Made by a program: the position numbers and the translations under genes. The notes under the pieces were generated by a model, which did no database searches, was not told the DNA's origin, and saw nothing but the letters and a program-made list of their open reading frames with translations. 64,000 bases of DNA from Branchiostoma floridae (lineage: Eukaryota; Chordata; Leptocardii; Amphioxiformes; Branchiostomatidae): positions 981,827-1,045,826 of the forward strand of contig NC_049983.1 in assembly GCF_000003815.2 (NCBI RefSeq). The letters run 5' to 3'. This document shows positions 22,201 through 35,000 of this stretch, piece after piece (the stretch's first letter is position 1; every line of letters begins with the position of its first letter).

Positions 22201-24480
22201 AGGAGTGAAATATATGTCAGAGCAGAGGGAATAAGTAACTGCAAGGGGAGAATGGCTGCTTCTGTTAACATTGATAATCACAGAGTTTTCTTTTTCCAAG
22301 AACCGAAGACTGCAATGTTTTGAATATTTTCTGTGAAAATTTTGGTTTCAAAATGCAATCTGTTATGTATGTGCCAAAGAAATTCACATGTATAGTACCA
22401 AGGGATCTATGCGTCATACAGGAGTTTACAAGTTTTGGTAGGCCACGAATATGATAATAATGAAAAGCTTCGCTCACCCGGTGGTTTTATTAGGTGGTTA
22501 TAGCATAGGAAGAGGCGTTTTGACGCCATGTACACCTAGGAACAGGCGGGTCATTAACCCTTAATTGTAGACCTCAAATTTCAGTTTGCTGTAGTTTGTG
22601 TATTAGTGGATGCCGTGTACAAATTTGAGTTTTTAACCTTCATAGCTGTCCTTGGAAACATACAAAAGAATAGAACTCACTTTTCAGTGCCATGCATGTA
22701 CATTTACTCTGTACCCCACAGGTTGCCTCCAGTGAGTTCAACAGCCTGAGTGTGAATCAGCTGACTGAGATCATCAGCCACGATGAGCTGGATGTTAAAG
22801 AGGAGACAACAGTGTGGGAGGCTGTGGTAAGATGGGTGCAGCACAGCAGGGAGGACAGGTGGGTGTCATTATATTCAGAATATATAGGTACTTTTCATTT
22901 GCTTTTTAGTAATTGTACGGATGCATTGTAAACCATTATTGGCAACTGAAACACGTTTCTATTGATTGCATTAATGTCAGTATCTTCAACATAATTCAAC
23001 AATCAAGTATTTTCTACAACAATGTAAAATGATGTAACCTTAATTCACCCCTACCCTGTACCCGACAGACTGAACCACCTACCCAGCGTCCTCCCTCACA
23101 TCCGCTTCAACCTGCTGACATTAGACGACACTGCAGCCATCTTGGAACACCCCCTGGTCAAGGAGGATCCAGGGAATTCAGAGGTCATCAGGAATGTGGT
23201 ACAGAAAGGAAACCATGACCTGAAGCCAAGGCTTGGGATGACCACGGAGATGGCTATTCTTTTCGATCTGTTCAAGTAAGTTTATACTTCTTTATAATAT
23301 GGCAATGTAGGTTGGGAACAATCTTTGATCAATAGTTAGAATACATGTCGTTCTTTGATTTTGTAAGCCCTGGCACAATCCTTGCACAATGTCATTTCGG
23401 TCCTGCAACACACACATTGCCAGGCATGTATACATTTATATACTCTGCAGTGATATGCGACTTATACTTGTCTTAAGGATGAGGCTACAAGACTTGATAT
23501 TATAGATGGCATCAGGAGTGCATTCTGTGGTTTAAGCTCTTCCCTAAATAGAAGTAGTAAACTTGTATTTGTGATGTGTTGTTTTTATTTCCAGGCCAGA
23601 TGATCTCCTCTTTATAAATCCTCAGAAAGGGAAGTACATTACCTGCAGTTACAAGCATGAAGCCCTCAATCGAGTCTCAGCCATGACAGTCACCAGTGAA
23701 AACAACATTTATGTCCTGGCTGATAAGTCTAGGGAGCTGTTTCAGTACAACCATGCAGAGAATGTGTGGGAACATGCTGGTATGTCACCAGTATCTAATC
23801 TGGCACCAGGAGATAATTTCATTTACCACCGAGAGCTCCTTTTTGAAGTTGAGCGGATTTTGTACTGTCTTGGAGTTGACTATAGAACGGGAAGTTTACT
23901 AGTGCGGATGAGAAAGTACAACCGGCACACGGACCAGTGGCAGGAGTGTTCGCAGTTGGAACTTGACACTGCGACACACCACAGTGAAGCAGTGTCCTGC
24001 AGTTCACACCTGTATTTCCTGACAAGCTCGGAAATGTATTGCTATGACCCGAACAAGGACTGTTGGTACGAGCGGACTGCAGCAATGATCATTCCTGATG
24101 TGTACACAGCCGTTTCTTTCGGACCGGAGATTTTCTGCACAGATAGTAACCTCACTCATACCATGATGTACGACACAGAGTCTGACCACTGGCAGAGGCT
24201 ACAAGGCTTACCAAACACATTGAACCCTGTTTTGGTGATTGAAGAACCCGGACTCTTTGTAATGGAGAATGAGCTACACATATGGTTAAACTGTTCTAAC
24301 TATGTTGATGACAATAATGAGTATGACAATCATGTTATATATGTGTATGACAGGTCTGCTAATGCCTGGAGAGACTTGGAGGCCACTTTGCCTTATGGGG
24401 AATATTTAACCTATGGTCGTCAGTGCCCTGTGGCCCGTATATGCCTACCATATATCAATGTGCAGGATAACGACCCATAG
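19215..24480 (+). CDS. BTB-BACK-kelch protein, tandem copy 3, with a frameshift in exon 2
   Basis: Exons 19215-19469, 21623-21887, 22722-22858, 23069-23275 and 23595-24480, all with GT-AG introns and the same phases as copy 1. BTB starts in exon 1 ([29 protein letters not shown]). BACK runs through exons 2-4 and kelch is in exon 5 ([37 protein letters not shown]). Exon 2 is 265 bp against 261 in copy 1: four extra bases (CTTG) near 21713, between the CCCCTG and TACCAGGCAGCC of the paralogues, shift the frame inside BTB. Apart from this the gene is open. Either the assembly has an error or the gene is newly broken. Its role would be that of a CUL3 adaptor. Intron 1 is enlarged by a 1.7-kb inverted-repeat element. 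Confidence 0.75.
19636..21352. mobile_element. Inverted-repeat element inserted in intron 1 of KLHL copy 3
   Basis: Introns 1 of copies 1 and 2 run uninterrupted through GCCCCCCTCCCCAC; in copy 3 this word occurs twice (about 19618 and 21354) with 1.7 kb between. The inserted block has inverted ends: CATTCAGTAGAT then TTTCTAGCGAGG on the left (19651-19681), and the complement on the right (about 21309-21333). The left 150 bp match, in inverse orientation, blocks at 51540-51897 and 43790-44156. The interior contains CCAAT words (19679, 19728). No transposase was recognised. Confidence 0.6.
19915..20232 (+). CDS. Unrecognised 105-aa open frame inside the intronic element
   Basis: The frame starts [20 protein letters not shown] and ends HRSWRET. 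It is polar, with a charged middle ([19 protein letters not shown]) and no transmembrane segment. I do not recognise a family. It lies inside the inverted-repeat element, after a stretch with two CCAAT words, so it might be a small element-encoded protein or a remnant exon. Chance cannot be excluded at this length. Confidence 0.2.
   Translation: MKFYTFNGATLALMERSLREGTDPDEGEICRVDPTFPNKSKLSRKGRVQKWREIKSKLVLDEDFMAHCDAPNYRQSAREDIERIFQDSHLTAHPESLVHRSWRET
21545..21585 (-). repeat. Fragment of a tRNA-derived SINE head
   Basis: The words GATCTCGGTCATGGGCCGAA and CACTGCCACTGC match the tRNA-like head of the SINE at 61300-61740 (GACCTCTCGGTCACGGGCCG). It sits in intron 1 of KLHL copy 3 just before exon 2. 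Confidence 0.5.
22087..22152. repeat. Near-perfect hairpin, 29-bp arms and 8-base loop
   Basis: The left arm 22087-22115 (CCTTCTGACTGGTCAGAATG...) and right arm 22124-22152 pair with one C-A mismatch around the loop CGGCACCA. It lies in intron 2 of KLHL copy 3. It could be a tiny foldback transposon end or a hairpin RNA source. Confidence 0.7.
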
Positions 24481-25376
24481 TATATAACTAGGCTCGCAAA
24501 GCAGGACTATTGAATGACATTTTTGTTTAGAAGTAGGTTTTTAGCAAATGTCCAACAATGAGATAGATTTTAGTACATTTTAAACGTTGCATTTTTACAA
24601 CGACCCTTCCACAAACTTATGTGGCCCAAGGGCCTCAGAGCAGAGATGGACGCTGACTTGTGCAACAATTGCGGTCCGGAGAAGACGATAGATTTTTAAG
24701 GTCCTTTCTGAGGCTTTAAGATAAGCATAGTCCATGACTGAACGCTGGAAGCACCCTCCATAAAACCCTTATTGTACTTAATGATATGTTCTATTTTTAT
24801 GTTCCATATGTTTTCCCGTAGTGTGATTAAATTTTGCTGTAAGTTAGCCTGACTAAGTTTTGTATGTTATCCTGACTAAGATAACATGAAAACCTAAGTT
24901 TTATTTCTAGTAACCCCTTCAGGCCAGGCCCTTCGGAGGACTCTATGAATCCCAGGTCAGCGAGAACTATAGTGTCGCAAAGAGTTTGACTATTAATGTT
25001 ATTTGTTTTTATCTTTTGTTAAAGAAACCAATTTGAAAGGTTAATACATATATATAGATTACAGCCAGTTGATATATCCGCCTATACTATAGATAGATTC
25101 ATTTAGGGTTACGAATATCTTTTCTTGGAACAACTATACACGACCATGAAATTAGAACCACTTTATATATCTGTGTTTCCATATAGAATATATTGATTTT
25201 GAACAATAGGTATCTAATGAGTTATCCCTTCATTAAGTGCCATTCAGCTTAAAAGCCAATTTTAGTAAGTTGTACTTTGATGGAATTATCAGATGATACA
25301 TTGCTGGCCGATTCTGGTCAACGGCCGGGGGAATTATTGGCTTCTCGGGGGGAAGTATAACCTCTGAATAATGAGA
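24481..25376. other. Downstream flank of KLHL copy 3
   Basis: No exon is visible. A weak poly(A)-like ATTAAA lies at 24826-24831, about 350 bp after the stop codon. Confidence 0.35.
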
Positions 25377-25378
25377 CT

Positions 25379-25453
25379 CTTTTTACACAACCATTGCTTT
25401 AATCATACTGACGTCTGGGTGTCAGTTGTGTTAAGCAATGGCTATGTAAAAAG
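25379..25453. ncRNA. Pre-miRNA-sized foldback hairpin (candidate)
   Basis: CTTTTTACACAACCATTGCT and AGCAATGGCTATGTAAAAAG pair with two mismatches. The stem continues through CATACTGAC/GTCAGTTGTG with single-base bulges to an 8-base loop GTCTGGGT. The result is a 75-nt hairpin with about 31 pairs, a shape fitting a miRNA precursor. No known miRNA seed was recognised, and a foldback transposon relic is equally possible. Confidence 0.35.
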
Positions 25454-25886
25454 AATTTCCTCATACAGCGATGAACCAACCTGATGGGACTATTCATGGA
25501 GGTGTAACCTCATTGTCATCTTCGAACCTGCCTAGCTGCTCTTTGTGGCCTGTACCTGTTTGCGGTATCCAAGACGGAATGATTACGTATCATACTCTTC
25601 GTCTGTCCCTATTGCACCACAACTTCTCTGGTCATGAATAATGACCGTGAAAGTAGCTGGGAGTCAGCTCAACAGCAGATACTGGAGGCGACCACACAAG
25701 CGTCACTCCTACGTCTATAGGATTAGTTTCGAAATCACTTTTACGTCGGCACTTCTAAACTGTATAGCGCACACGGCGTCTTCATTGGTTAAAAAGTTTG
25801 CAGTGCGTGGGCATAACCCCGAGATTTGTCTGCCACTTGCAGAAAAACAACGGGCATTCTCCCTGCGTCATACCCCACTGATCCTT

Positions 25887-25896
25887 CCATATAAGG
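25887..25896 (+). promoter_or_regulatory. CArG-box / TATA-like element upstream of the membrane-collagen gene
   Basis: CCATATAAGG is a perfect CC(A/T)6GG serum-response-type box and includes ATATAAG, usable as a TATA element. It lies about 110 bp before the ATG at 26008, a sensible distance for a core promoter with a short 5' UTR. Confidence 0.45.
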
Positions 25897-26007
25897 GCAA
25901 GCGCTTCAACTCTTCTGCCAGACTAATCGTGGTATCTTCTTCTCTATTCATGAATCTTTGACGTTGGCTGTCGTGAACTGCGTACTCTTTGTCACAGTTC
26001 AGCAGAC

Positions 26008-29000
26008 ATGTACGGGGAAGCAGAGCCCGTCCGGAACCCTTCCTCCGGCCCCAGTCGCGGCCAAACCAGTGGACAGCCGCCCCAACCCCATTCTGTCCGT
26101 CTGGGTGGTTCCCACGGGCGTGTCCGTTTTAAAAAGGATGCTGACAAATGGCAAGGAGACCAAGAAACGTCTACAGAATACTACGAAGAAGCCGAGGCCG
26201 TGAAAAGTTCCGCCAGGTACACGACTGCAGGTAGCTGACTTTTTTTGCAGTTTGCCTCTCATTTTTACGAATACTATACTTCTGTGCAATAAGAAGGTTT
26301 TCCGAAGGGAGGGTGTATAATCTATATCAGGCGTGTTATTCACATTTCTTCTTATCATCTGAAGAATTGTAGTGATGGCAGATACATATTTACAAAATAA
26401 ATATTCATCAAGTATGAATAAAGATCTGGCTGTAGGCATATACAGTTGCTCAGAATTTAGAGCACAGAGAAACAGAGTGAGCTATCTTCGGTCGAGACTC
26501 CTCCTCGGCCAAATGGATATATATTTGGATTCTCCTGTCGATTTGACAGATGAGGAGGCAGACAGGCATTTGCCTGTTTGCCTGACCTGCACATGACTTT
26601 TTATGGTGAAGAAGGGGTGTGCAATTCCTTCTCCACCCTCTCGTCTGTTGGAGCACTAAGTCTCACAGGGGCAATTGTATGCAACGTGTGAGGCGGCTCC
26701 AGCAGATGCAGCTTTGTTGTTCGGAGTATCCGTCTCCTAGGAGGACTTCCAACCAAGGATATAAGGGGTTCCTCCTACCACTGACTCGTGTGTCATGGCG
26801 GGTGCGTCATGCCCGAACATGCCCCTATAAGGCCTGTCTCGGCCACAAAGCCCCACCAAGGCCACTAGCCGCAGCTACAGAGACTCATTTACATATATAT
26901 ATATATAGTGAGAGAGAGAGAGATGCCTAAAAAGTTGAAATTTGTGCAAGGTTTGCGATGACCAGAACAAAATTTCTTTCCAACAGACCGATCGTATCCG
27001 GAAGATGAAAGCGGCCGCCGTGCTCTAATAAGCAGCTTCATCTGCTCCCATCGCAGCTACATGGCGGCCGGCATTGCCGTGCTGCTAGGTCTGGTTGTTG
27101 TGGGACTCATCCCTCTAATCTTCATCAATAAGCAGGTAATATAAGCACTACAATGTCTAAAAAATTCTCCCATTCTCTAGGAAAGTGTTTTCATTCTTTT
27201 TCTTGTCTTGAGTGAATATCAAGAATTGTGAATCTCTGTCGTAGTTTCTTTCATTTTGTTTGACATCTTGAACAATCTCTAGGAAATATCGGAACTGTCC
27301 ATAACTGTTGACGCCTTGAAACGCAACCTGGACATCGAGCGGATCGTATATGCTGGCTTGCAGCAACGTCTTCACGAGATGGTCAAGACGCCAGGCAAGT
27401 TGAAAGGACCTCAAACTTCTGCTTCTGTATCTATATAGCCAGTATAACCGCTAATAGGCGTAACACACCAGCTTCTGTATCTGTATCTACTTAGCTGTTA
27501 TAACCGCCCTTTGGCGTAACACACCAGCTATTGTATCTTAATCTGTGTAGCTGTTATAACCTCCCTGCGGCGTAACACACCAAATTATGTATCTGTATCT
27601 ATATAGCCGGTATAACCACCCTTTGGCGTAACACATCAGCTTCTGTATCTGTATCTACTTAGCTGTTATAACCGCTCTTTGGCGTAACACACCAAATTCT
27701 GTAGCTGTATCTAAATAGCTGGTATAACCGCCCTTCAGCGTAACACAACAGCTTCTGTAACTGTATCTGTAAACAGTATAGTCGATATAACTGCCCTTTG
27801 GCGTAACACACCAGCTTCTGTATCATTCTGTATCGACATAGCCTGTATAAACGCCCTTCGGTGTAACACACCAGCTTCTGTATCTGTATCTAAATATAGC
27901 CGGTATAACCACCCTTCGATAATCTATACAGCGGGTATAATCGCCCTTCAGCGTAACACACCAGCTTCTGTTGCTGTTTCTATACAGCCGGTATAATGGC
28001 CCTTCGGCGTAACACACCAGCTTCTGTTGCTGTTTCTATACAGCCGGTATAACCGCCCTTCGGCGTAACACACCAGCTTCTGTATCTGTATCTATACAGC
28101 CGGTATAATCGCCCTTCAGCGTAACACATCAGCTTCTGTGTCTGTATCTATGTAGACGGTAAACCATTAAATTATATTACACTGAGTGACCTAACTTTTG
28201 CCCATCTGTTTGCAAGTGTAGTTTTTGTAAACTATGGAGATAATATGTCCTTGCTGTGCTTGGTGATAACGGATTGACTGATCAATTGATTGATTGATTG
28301 ATCGATAGATTGATCGATTGATTCCACTTATTTTTATTCAAAAGAAAGAGCTATTTAAAAGAACTTCTGTGAAATTCTTGTGAACCATGACTTTGAATAA
28401 ACTTTGTAATTGTACTTGTACTTTGTCAGGACCACCCGGACCTTCAGGAGAAAAGGGAGCCATGGGTACTTTGGGAAAGGACGGGCCGCCCGGACCAGTT
28501 GGACTCCGAGGCGTGAAGGGACCCTTCGGGCCGACCGGCCCAACAGGGATGTCCCAATCTCCAAGGCCTGCCGGACCGGTTGAACATGCAGGTGAGGCAC
28601 TAATTCCTCCACGTGCCGAAAGCCGTTTTGGGATTTTTTCAAAGTGTAAGGTGCTGCTGGTCACACTGTCTAAGAAACCAATCTAGAACTAGTGAGTCGC
28701 ATGCCTGATCTTTTATTATAGTTCAATAGTTTATTAAGAAAATCAGCCTCGCAGCATGTACAAAACAAGCTGAATAACACTTATTTATACAATTGTTGTA
28801 TGGCAAATAAAAGAAAATTATACAAAAAAATTAACAACTAGAAAGGCCGACATTTGCTTTGGAGCAAACACAGCATATTGCAATCCATCTTCATACCTTA
28901 CAAGAATGGACTCTTCCAGAACACCCCTATCTATTCAAAAATGGACTGGTCTATGTGGCCCATTTTCCATTTATAGTGCTAAAGCTACCCCAATACCTAA

Positions 29001-32000
29001 TTCCAGATCAGTTCATGACACAGGAAGCAAAAATATACATTTTTGATAAAAAATGGCAAAAAAATCCCAAATTTAACAATTTTCAATTGATGTGCACCCT
29101 CGGTGTGAATAGAGTCCTGTGGCCACATACCGTACGCACCTTTATACCAAATCATACATAGGTACAGGAGCCAAAACTTAACATTTTTAGTCTATAAATG
29201 GCAAAAAATCCCAAAATTCAACAATTTAAAGTAATGTATCCCCAAACTGAAAATGAAGTACTGTGGGCACATGCTAGACACACTTTCATGCCGAATTTCA
29301 GGTCATTAGGTTTTCATACAAGGGTATAGGAGCCAAAAATATACATTTTTTGTCAAAAATGGCCGAAAAAACAACAACTCAATTTTAAAGTGATCTATGA
29401 AGAAAGTGTTGATAGGACCCTGTGCTCATATGTCTAATGCACCTATGTACCAAATTTCAGGTCATTAGGTTTTCATACAAGGATAAAGGAGCAAAAAATA
29501 TACATTTTTTGTCAAGAATGGCCGAAAAACCCAAAATAACTCATTTTTGAAGCGATCTATGAAGAGAGTGTTGATGGAGCCTTGTGCTCATATATCCAAT
29601 GCACCTATAAACCAAGTTTCAGGTCATTTAGCCTTCATACAAGGGCATAGGAGCCAAAAATAGACAGTTTTAGTCAAAAATAGCCAAAAAAAAAAACAAA
29701 TAAATAATTTTTGAAGTAGTCTATGAAGAAACTGTTGATGGGTTCCTGTGCTCATATGTCCAATGCACCTCTTTACCAAATTTCAGGTCATTAGGGTTTA
29801 ATACCAGGGCACAGGGGCCCAAAATATATATTTTTTGTCTAAAAATGACCAAAAACCCTAAATATCATAATTTATAAGGCCTCTATAAAAAAAAGTGAAA
29901 AAAAAAACTTCTGGGGGTATTTTATATCCCAACCTCCATGCCAAATTTCAGCTCATTTGGCCCAAAAACGAAAAAGTTGAATCATATTGAAGATTTGACA
30001 GGAGAAGAAGAAGAAGAAACCAAGCAAAAACTAGAAAGGCCGACATTTGCTTAGGAGCAAATACAGCATATTGCAATCCATCTTCATCCTTGAAAAAATC
30101 CCAAAATTCAACAATTTGAAGTAATGTTTGCTCAAAGGGAAAATGAAGTACTGTGGGCACTTATCCTACACACCTTTATGCCGAATTTTAGGTCATTTGG
30201 TTTCAATACAAGGGCATAGCAGCCAAAAATATACATTTTTTAGTTAAAAATGGCTAAAAATCCCAAAATAACTCATTTTATAAGTGCTCTATGAAAAAAA
30301 TGTCAATGGGATCCTGTCGTCATATGTCCAATTTACCTCTGTACAAAATTTCAGGTCATTTGATTTACATACAAGGGCATAGAAGCCAAAAATATACATT
30401 TTTAGTCAAAAATGACTGAAAACCCCAAAATAACTCATTTTTGAAGTGATCTATGAAAAAAGTGTCAATGGGGTCTTGTGAGCATATGTTCAATGCACCC
30501 CTGTACTAAATTTCAGGTCATTAGGTTTTCATACAAGGGCGTAGGAGCCAAAAATATACATTTTTAGTCAAAAATGGCCAAAAACCCTAAAATAACTCAT
30601 TTTTTGTGTAAACAATGAATAAAGCGTTGATAGGGTTCTGTGGTCATATATCAAACGCATATATGTACCAAATTTCAGGTCATTTGGTTGTAATACAAGG
30701 GCATAGGAGCCAAAAATATACATTTTTAAGTCAGAAATGGCCAAAACCCCAAAAATAACTAATTTCTGAAGTGATCTATGAAAAAAGTGTTGATGGTTTT
30801 CTGTGCTCATATGACCAATGCACCTCTGTACCAAATTTCAGGTCATTAGCTTGTAATACCAGGGCACAGGGGCCCAAAATATACATATTTTGTCTAAAAA
30901 TGACCAAAAACCCTAAATATCATAAATTCTAAGGACTCTATCAAAAAAGTGAAAAAAGTTCTGGGGGTATTTGCTATCCCTACCACCCTGCCAAATTTCA
31001 GCTCATTTGGCCCAAAAATGAAAAAGTTGAATCAATTTGAAGATTTGACAGGAGGAGAAGAAGAAGAAGAAGAAACTTGAAAGGCCGACATTTGCTTAGG
31101 AGCAAATAAAGCATATTGCAATCCATCTTCATCCTTGAAAAAATCCCAAAATTTAACAATTTGAAGTAACGTTTGCTCAAAGGGAAAATGAAGTACTGTG
31201 GGCACTTGTCCTACACACCTTCATGCCGAATTTTAGGTCATTTGGTTTCAATATAAGGGCATAGGAGCCAAAAATATACATTTTTTAGTTTGAAATGGCT
31301 AAAATTCCCAAAATAACTCATTTTATAAGTGCTCTATGAAGAAAGTGTTGATGGGGTCCTGTTGTCATATGTCCAATGCACCNNNNNNNNNNNNNNNNNN
31401 NNNNNNNNNNNNNNNNNNNNNNNNNNNNNNNNNNNNNNNNNNNNNNNNNNNNNNNNNNNNNNNNNNNNNNNNNNNNNNNNNNNNNNNNNNNNNNNNNNNN
31501 NNNNNNNNNNNNATGGGGTCCTGTGAGCATATGTTCAATGCACTTCGGTACCAATTTTCAGGTCATTTGGTTTCTATACAAGGGCATAGGAGCCCAAAAA
31601 TATACATTTTTAGTCAAAAATGGCCAAAACCCTAAAATAACTCATTTTTGGAGTAACAAATGAATAAAGCGTTGATGGGCTTCTGTGGTCATATGTCAAA
31701 CGCACCTATGTACCAAATTTCAGGTCATTTGGTTTTAATACAAGGGCATAGGAGCAAAAAATATACATTTTTAGTCTAAAAATGGCCAAAAATCCCAAAA
31801 TTCAACAATTTAAAGTAACGTATCCCCAAAGTGAAAATGAATTACTGTGAGCACATGCTAGACACACCTTCATGCCGAATTTCAGGTCATTAGGTTTGTG
31901 AAGAAAGCGTTGATTGGATCCCCTGCCTATATCATAATAAAGTATATTCTCCTGTTAGTCTCAACACATATTTTGACCAAAAGTGTATGGTTTTCGATAG

Positions 32001-35000
32001 TGTCTGTAATGGTGTGTTTTGATTGTGGTTCACTGTATTCGTGACATTATTGGTGTACAGAACTCAAACTTTAATTTTAGCACATTTCATCAGAGCAGAT
32101 TTAATTTGCCCTTTGGCAGTTGGGTGGCCGCTTTGGAAGTGGCAAGGAGAATGCCGCACTGACTGTTGCACAGATAGAATATCAGCCTTTGATGAAGACA
32201 GTTTCATGGCGTGGAATGGTACCATTTATAGAGGAAAAACAAATTTTGTAATCATCTCAGGCAACCCTATTGCCTTTTCTTTTTCTTTTTCCTCCAAGGA
32301 CAAGGTGTTCACCTGCCCACCATCGATGGCTACTCCGTCCGTGCGGGAGACTGTCCAGGTAACGACATCTGGTCCATCTATGGAGACGGCATCACGCTGC
32401 AGCACTGTGCGAACAGGTGTGCCAGCCATTCTGACTGCGTCGCTTTCATGTTCTTTGACAACAAGCGGTGCTTCCCGAAGACTAATACTTGCAAAGATAC
32501 AACCAAGGACAATCCGAGGAACGTTTTCTATGACAAAGAACTTGGTAAGCATATAATATGCTTTCTTAACTACAGCAATGGTGAAAAACAAAAACAAAGA
32601 AAATTCCGTTACACATTGTTTAAAGGTATCCTGCGTAGTTTTGTGGAGTGACCGCCCAAAACTAGACCCTCTTGGCTGTAAACAACAACTTCAGGCTTTA
32701 AGTAGGCTCCGTAGGGGGTGGGGTAATGAGTTCATCGTACTCCAGCAAGGCTACTGGGGAAATCTTCTTCTTTGAAAACACTCATTTTTTTCACTTCAGA
32801 ATAAGATATAATCATGCACTCATTCTATTTTGTAGGGTATCAATAAGCAATGGTTATATTCCCTTCAAATCTGCAAGAAAGTTTGCAAAGATTACGTTTT
32901 ACAAAATCTATGGTGAAACTGTCATCAGACACCCCAATGTGGAGTCAGGCACACAAGACAGCAATGAGCCGTCATTGTGGGCATGCTTCCCTAGGAAGCA
33001 TATGGAGGCTCATGTAGGAAGATCACAGTTTGTAGACATGTTAGTATGATGCGCTGATGTTGCAGCTTCTCTCACTGAGCCTTCTGAGCCTTGGTATTCA
33101 ATGCTAAAGGGTAGATTTAGCTTACTATTTAAAGAAATGGCAGGAAAGTCTACTTTTGTATAGTTCAAATATTATGTAGTATAGCTTTAATTCGACGTTA
33201 GTATCAAATCAATGTTGTATTTATCGGCTCCGGTAAGTTGATCTGCTTTTTATTTAGATTTTAAACAACATATTTTGTATCCTATAGTTCCCCCTCCATT
33301 ACTTTTTTACCCTGGCTACCAAACAAAAGGTAAACGAAGATTTATCTATGTGCTGTGTTAACTGTAAATACAGAGGTATTTAGTTCTTGTTGTTTCACAG
33401 CCATAAAAGGTCGAAAATTTGAATACCTGATGCGGACGTTTCAACTGCTTTCAAATTTACTCATTTCATTTCATATTGAAGCGTGTGTTTTCTGGGGTGG
33501 ATATGCCGTATCACGACACATGAAGCCTTTACCAAACGAACACTTCCAACCACAATGTTGATCAACATTTACCAAGATAAGCAAATGCAAGCTTTACTTT
33601 TACATTTGTGAATGATTCAATTTGGGACTTGTAGCAACTCTCAGACCCAAATTTGTATTTCAAGGATTAGCCACCTATCCTATGCACGGCCGGCTCTCAA
33701 CCCACAGTTTCTCAGCTTCAAACAAATAAACAGTCATGATTCAGACTGCAGTAACCATATCATTTGTTTCCAAATTGAGTTTGGGCACCATATTTGAAGC
33801 ATATATTTGCATCAATGGTCCACCATTGCTTTTTTTACACAATTTAAAAAGTTTACCGAAGTTATAAAAGCCAAACATTTTCTTGGCCTACTTTATTGCA
33901 CCAACTGCTGCACTGTCAACAACAACATGACAAATTCATAAATTATCTTTTTGAATGGTAATTATGATGGGCGTGCAAAGCTGCATGACATGACTCTAAG
34001 TAACGTATATATTTTGACTGTCTATATACGTACTATGTCAGTACTATGTCAAAATTTACTCTCATAGGTTTAGTTCCATTGTAGCACTCCACAGACCGGT
34101 AATGTTACTGTGTTGTTTTATCTATAGAGGTCGACTTATGTACAGGTGACACAGACAATTGCCACGATAACCGTACATAACAGTATATTCGTCCTTATTT
34201 GTTTCTGTATTAGAAACTGAAAAGAAACAATCACGAAAGAAAACGATGATCATGATGATTGAATCAATTGGTAATGTAAACAAATGCAACTATATTGTAC
34301 TGAATGAGGCATCGAGGCAATATGGCAACGATTTTGGCTGTGACCGTGGGTTTGTCGGAGAGTTGCATCGCTTCATGGGTGCTGCGGGAACCGTCATACC
34401 TACACAGGAGCCTTATAGACATGATGTTATGTACGTACTGGGTTTTATTTTCGGTTTAATTTCCATGTTGTTTTCTGCAGCTGCAGCAGTTGGTTTGTGG
34501 CCCCTGAACGCACAGCACGGAGCATCAGACATCACCGGAAACGGAAATGACGGGGCAGCCTCAGGAACCCAGCTAGTTCCAGGTCCGTACGGAGACGATG
34601 ACGGTGCTTTCCTGTTTTCGGGAACTAAAAATTCCTACATCGACATTCCCAACAACGGCATGTTGGATGTGCGCTACTCCTTTACCATACTGGCGCACAT
34701 CTATCCTACCGGAAAGGCTGGACCGATATTCGACTATGTGGGGAACAACAAGTGGGCATTACACTTTTGGCAGGTGTTTCCACAGCATCTTTTCATGCGG
34801 TAAGTTTTCTTACCAGACACAGAGAATTAATCCTTTAGAACTAGAATTGCCCTCTATCCACTCATGTTTATAATCATCTTCATTAACATAATTACCCTTG
34901 CCGCCTCTTTTACAGCATGGTAAAGTCAGTCCCCCAAAATATGTTCACGATATCAGCAAATAGCAAATACGAAAGTCTGTCTATGTTATATAAAGATTCT

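Noticed and set aside
26372-26596. 74-codon frame in intron 1 of the membrane-collagen gene
   Set aside because: It is unsupported by splice phase, domain or repetition. It is probably part of an inserted repeat.
28338-28664. Minus-strand Pro/Gly-rich frames
   Set aside because: They are antisense to the collagen exon at 28430-28591.
32821-33049. Possible exon after an acceptor-like TTTTGTAG
   Set aside because: Its sequence has no domain and no donor. The PAN to LamG-like exon junction already closes in phase without it.
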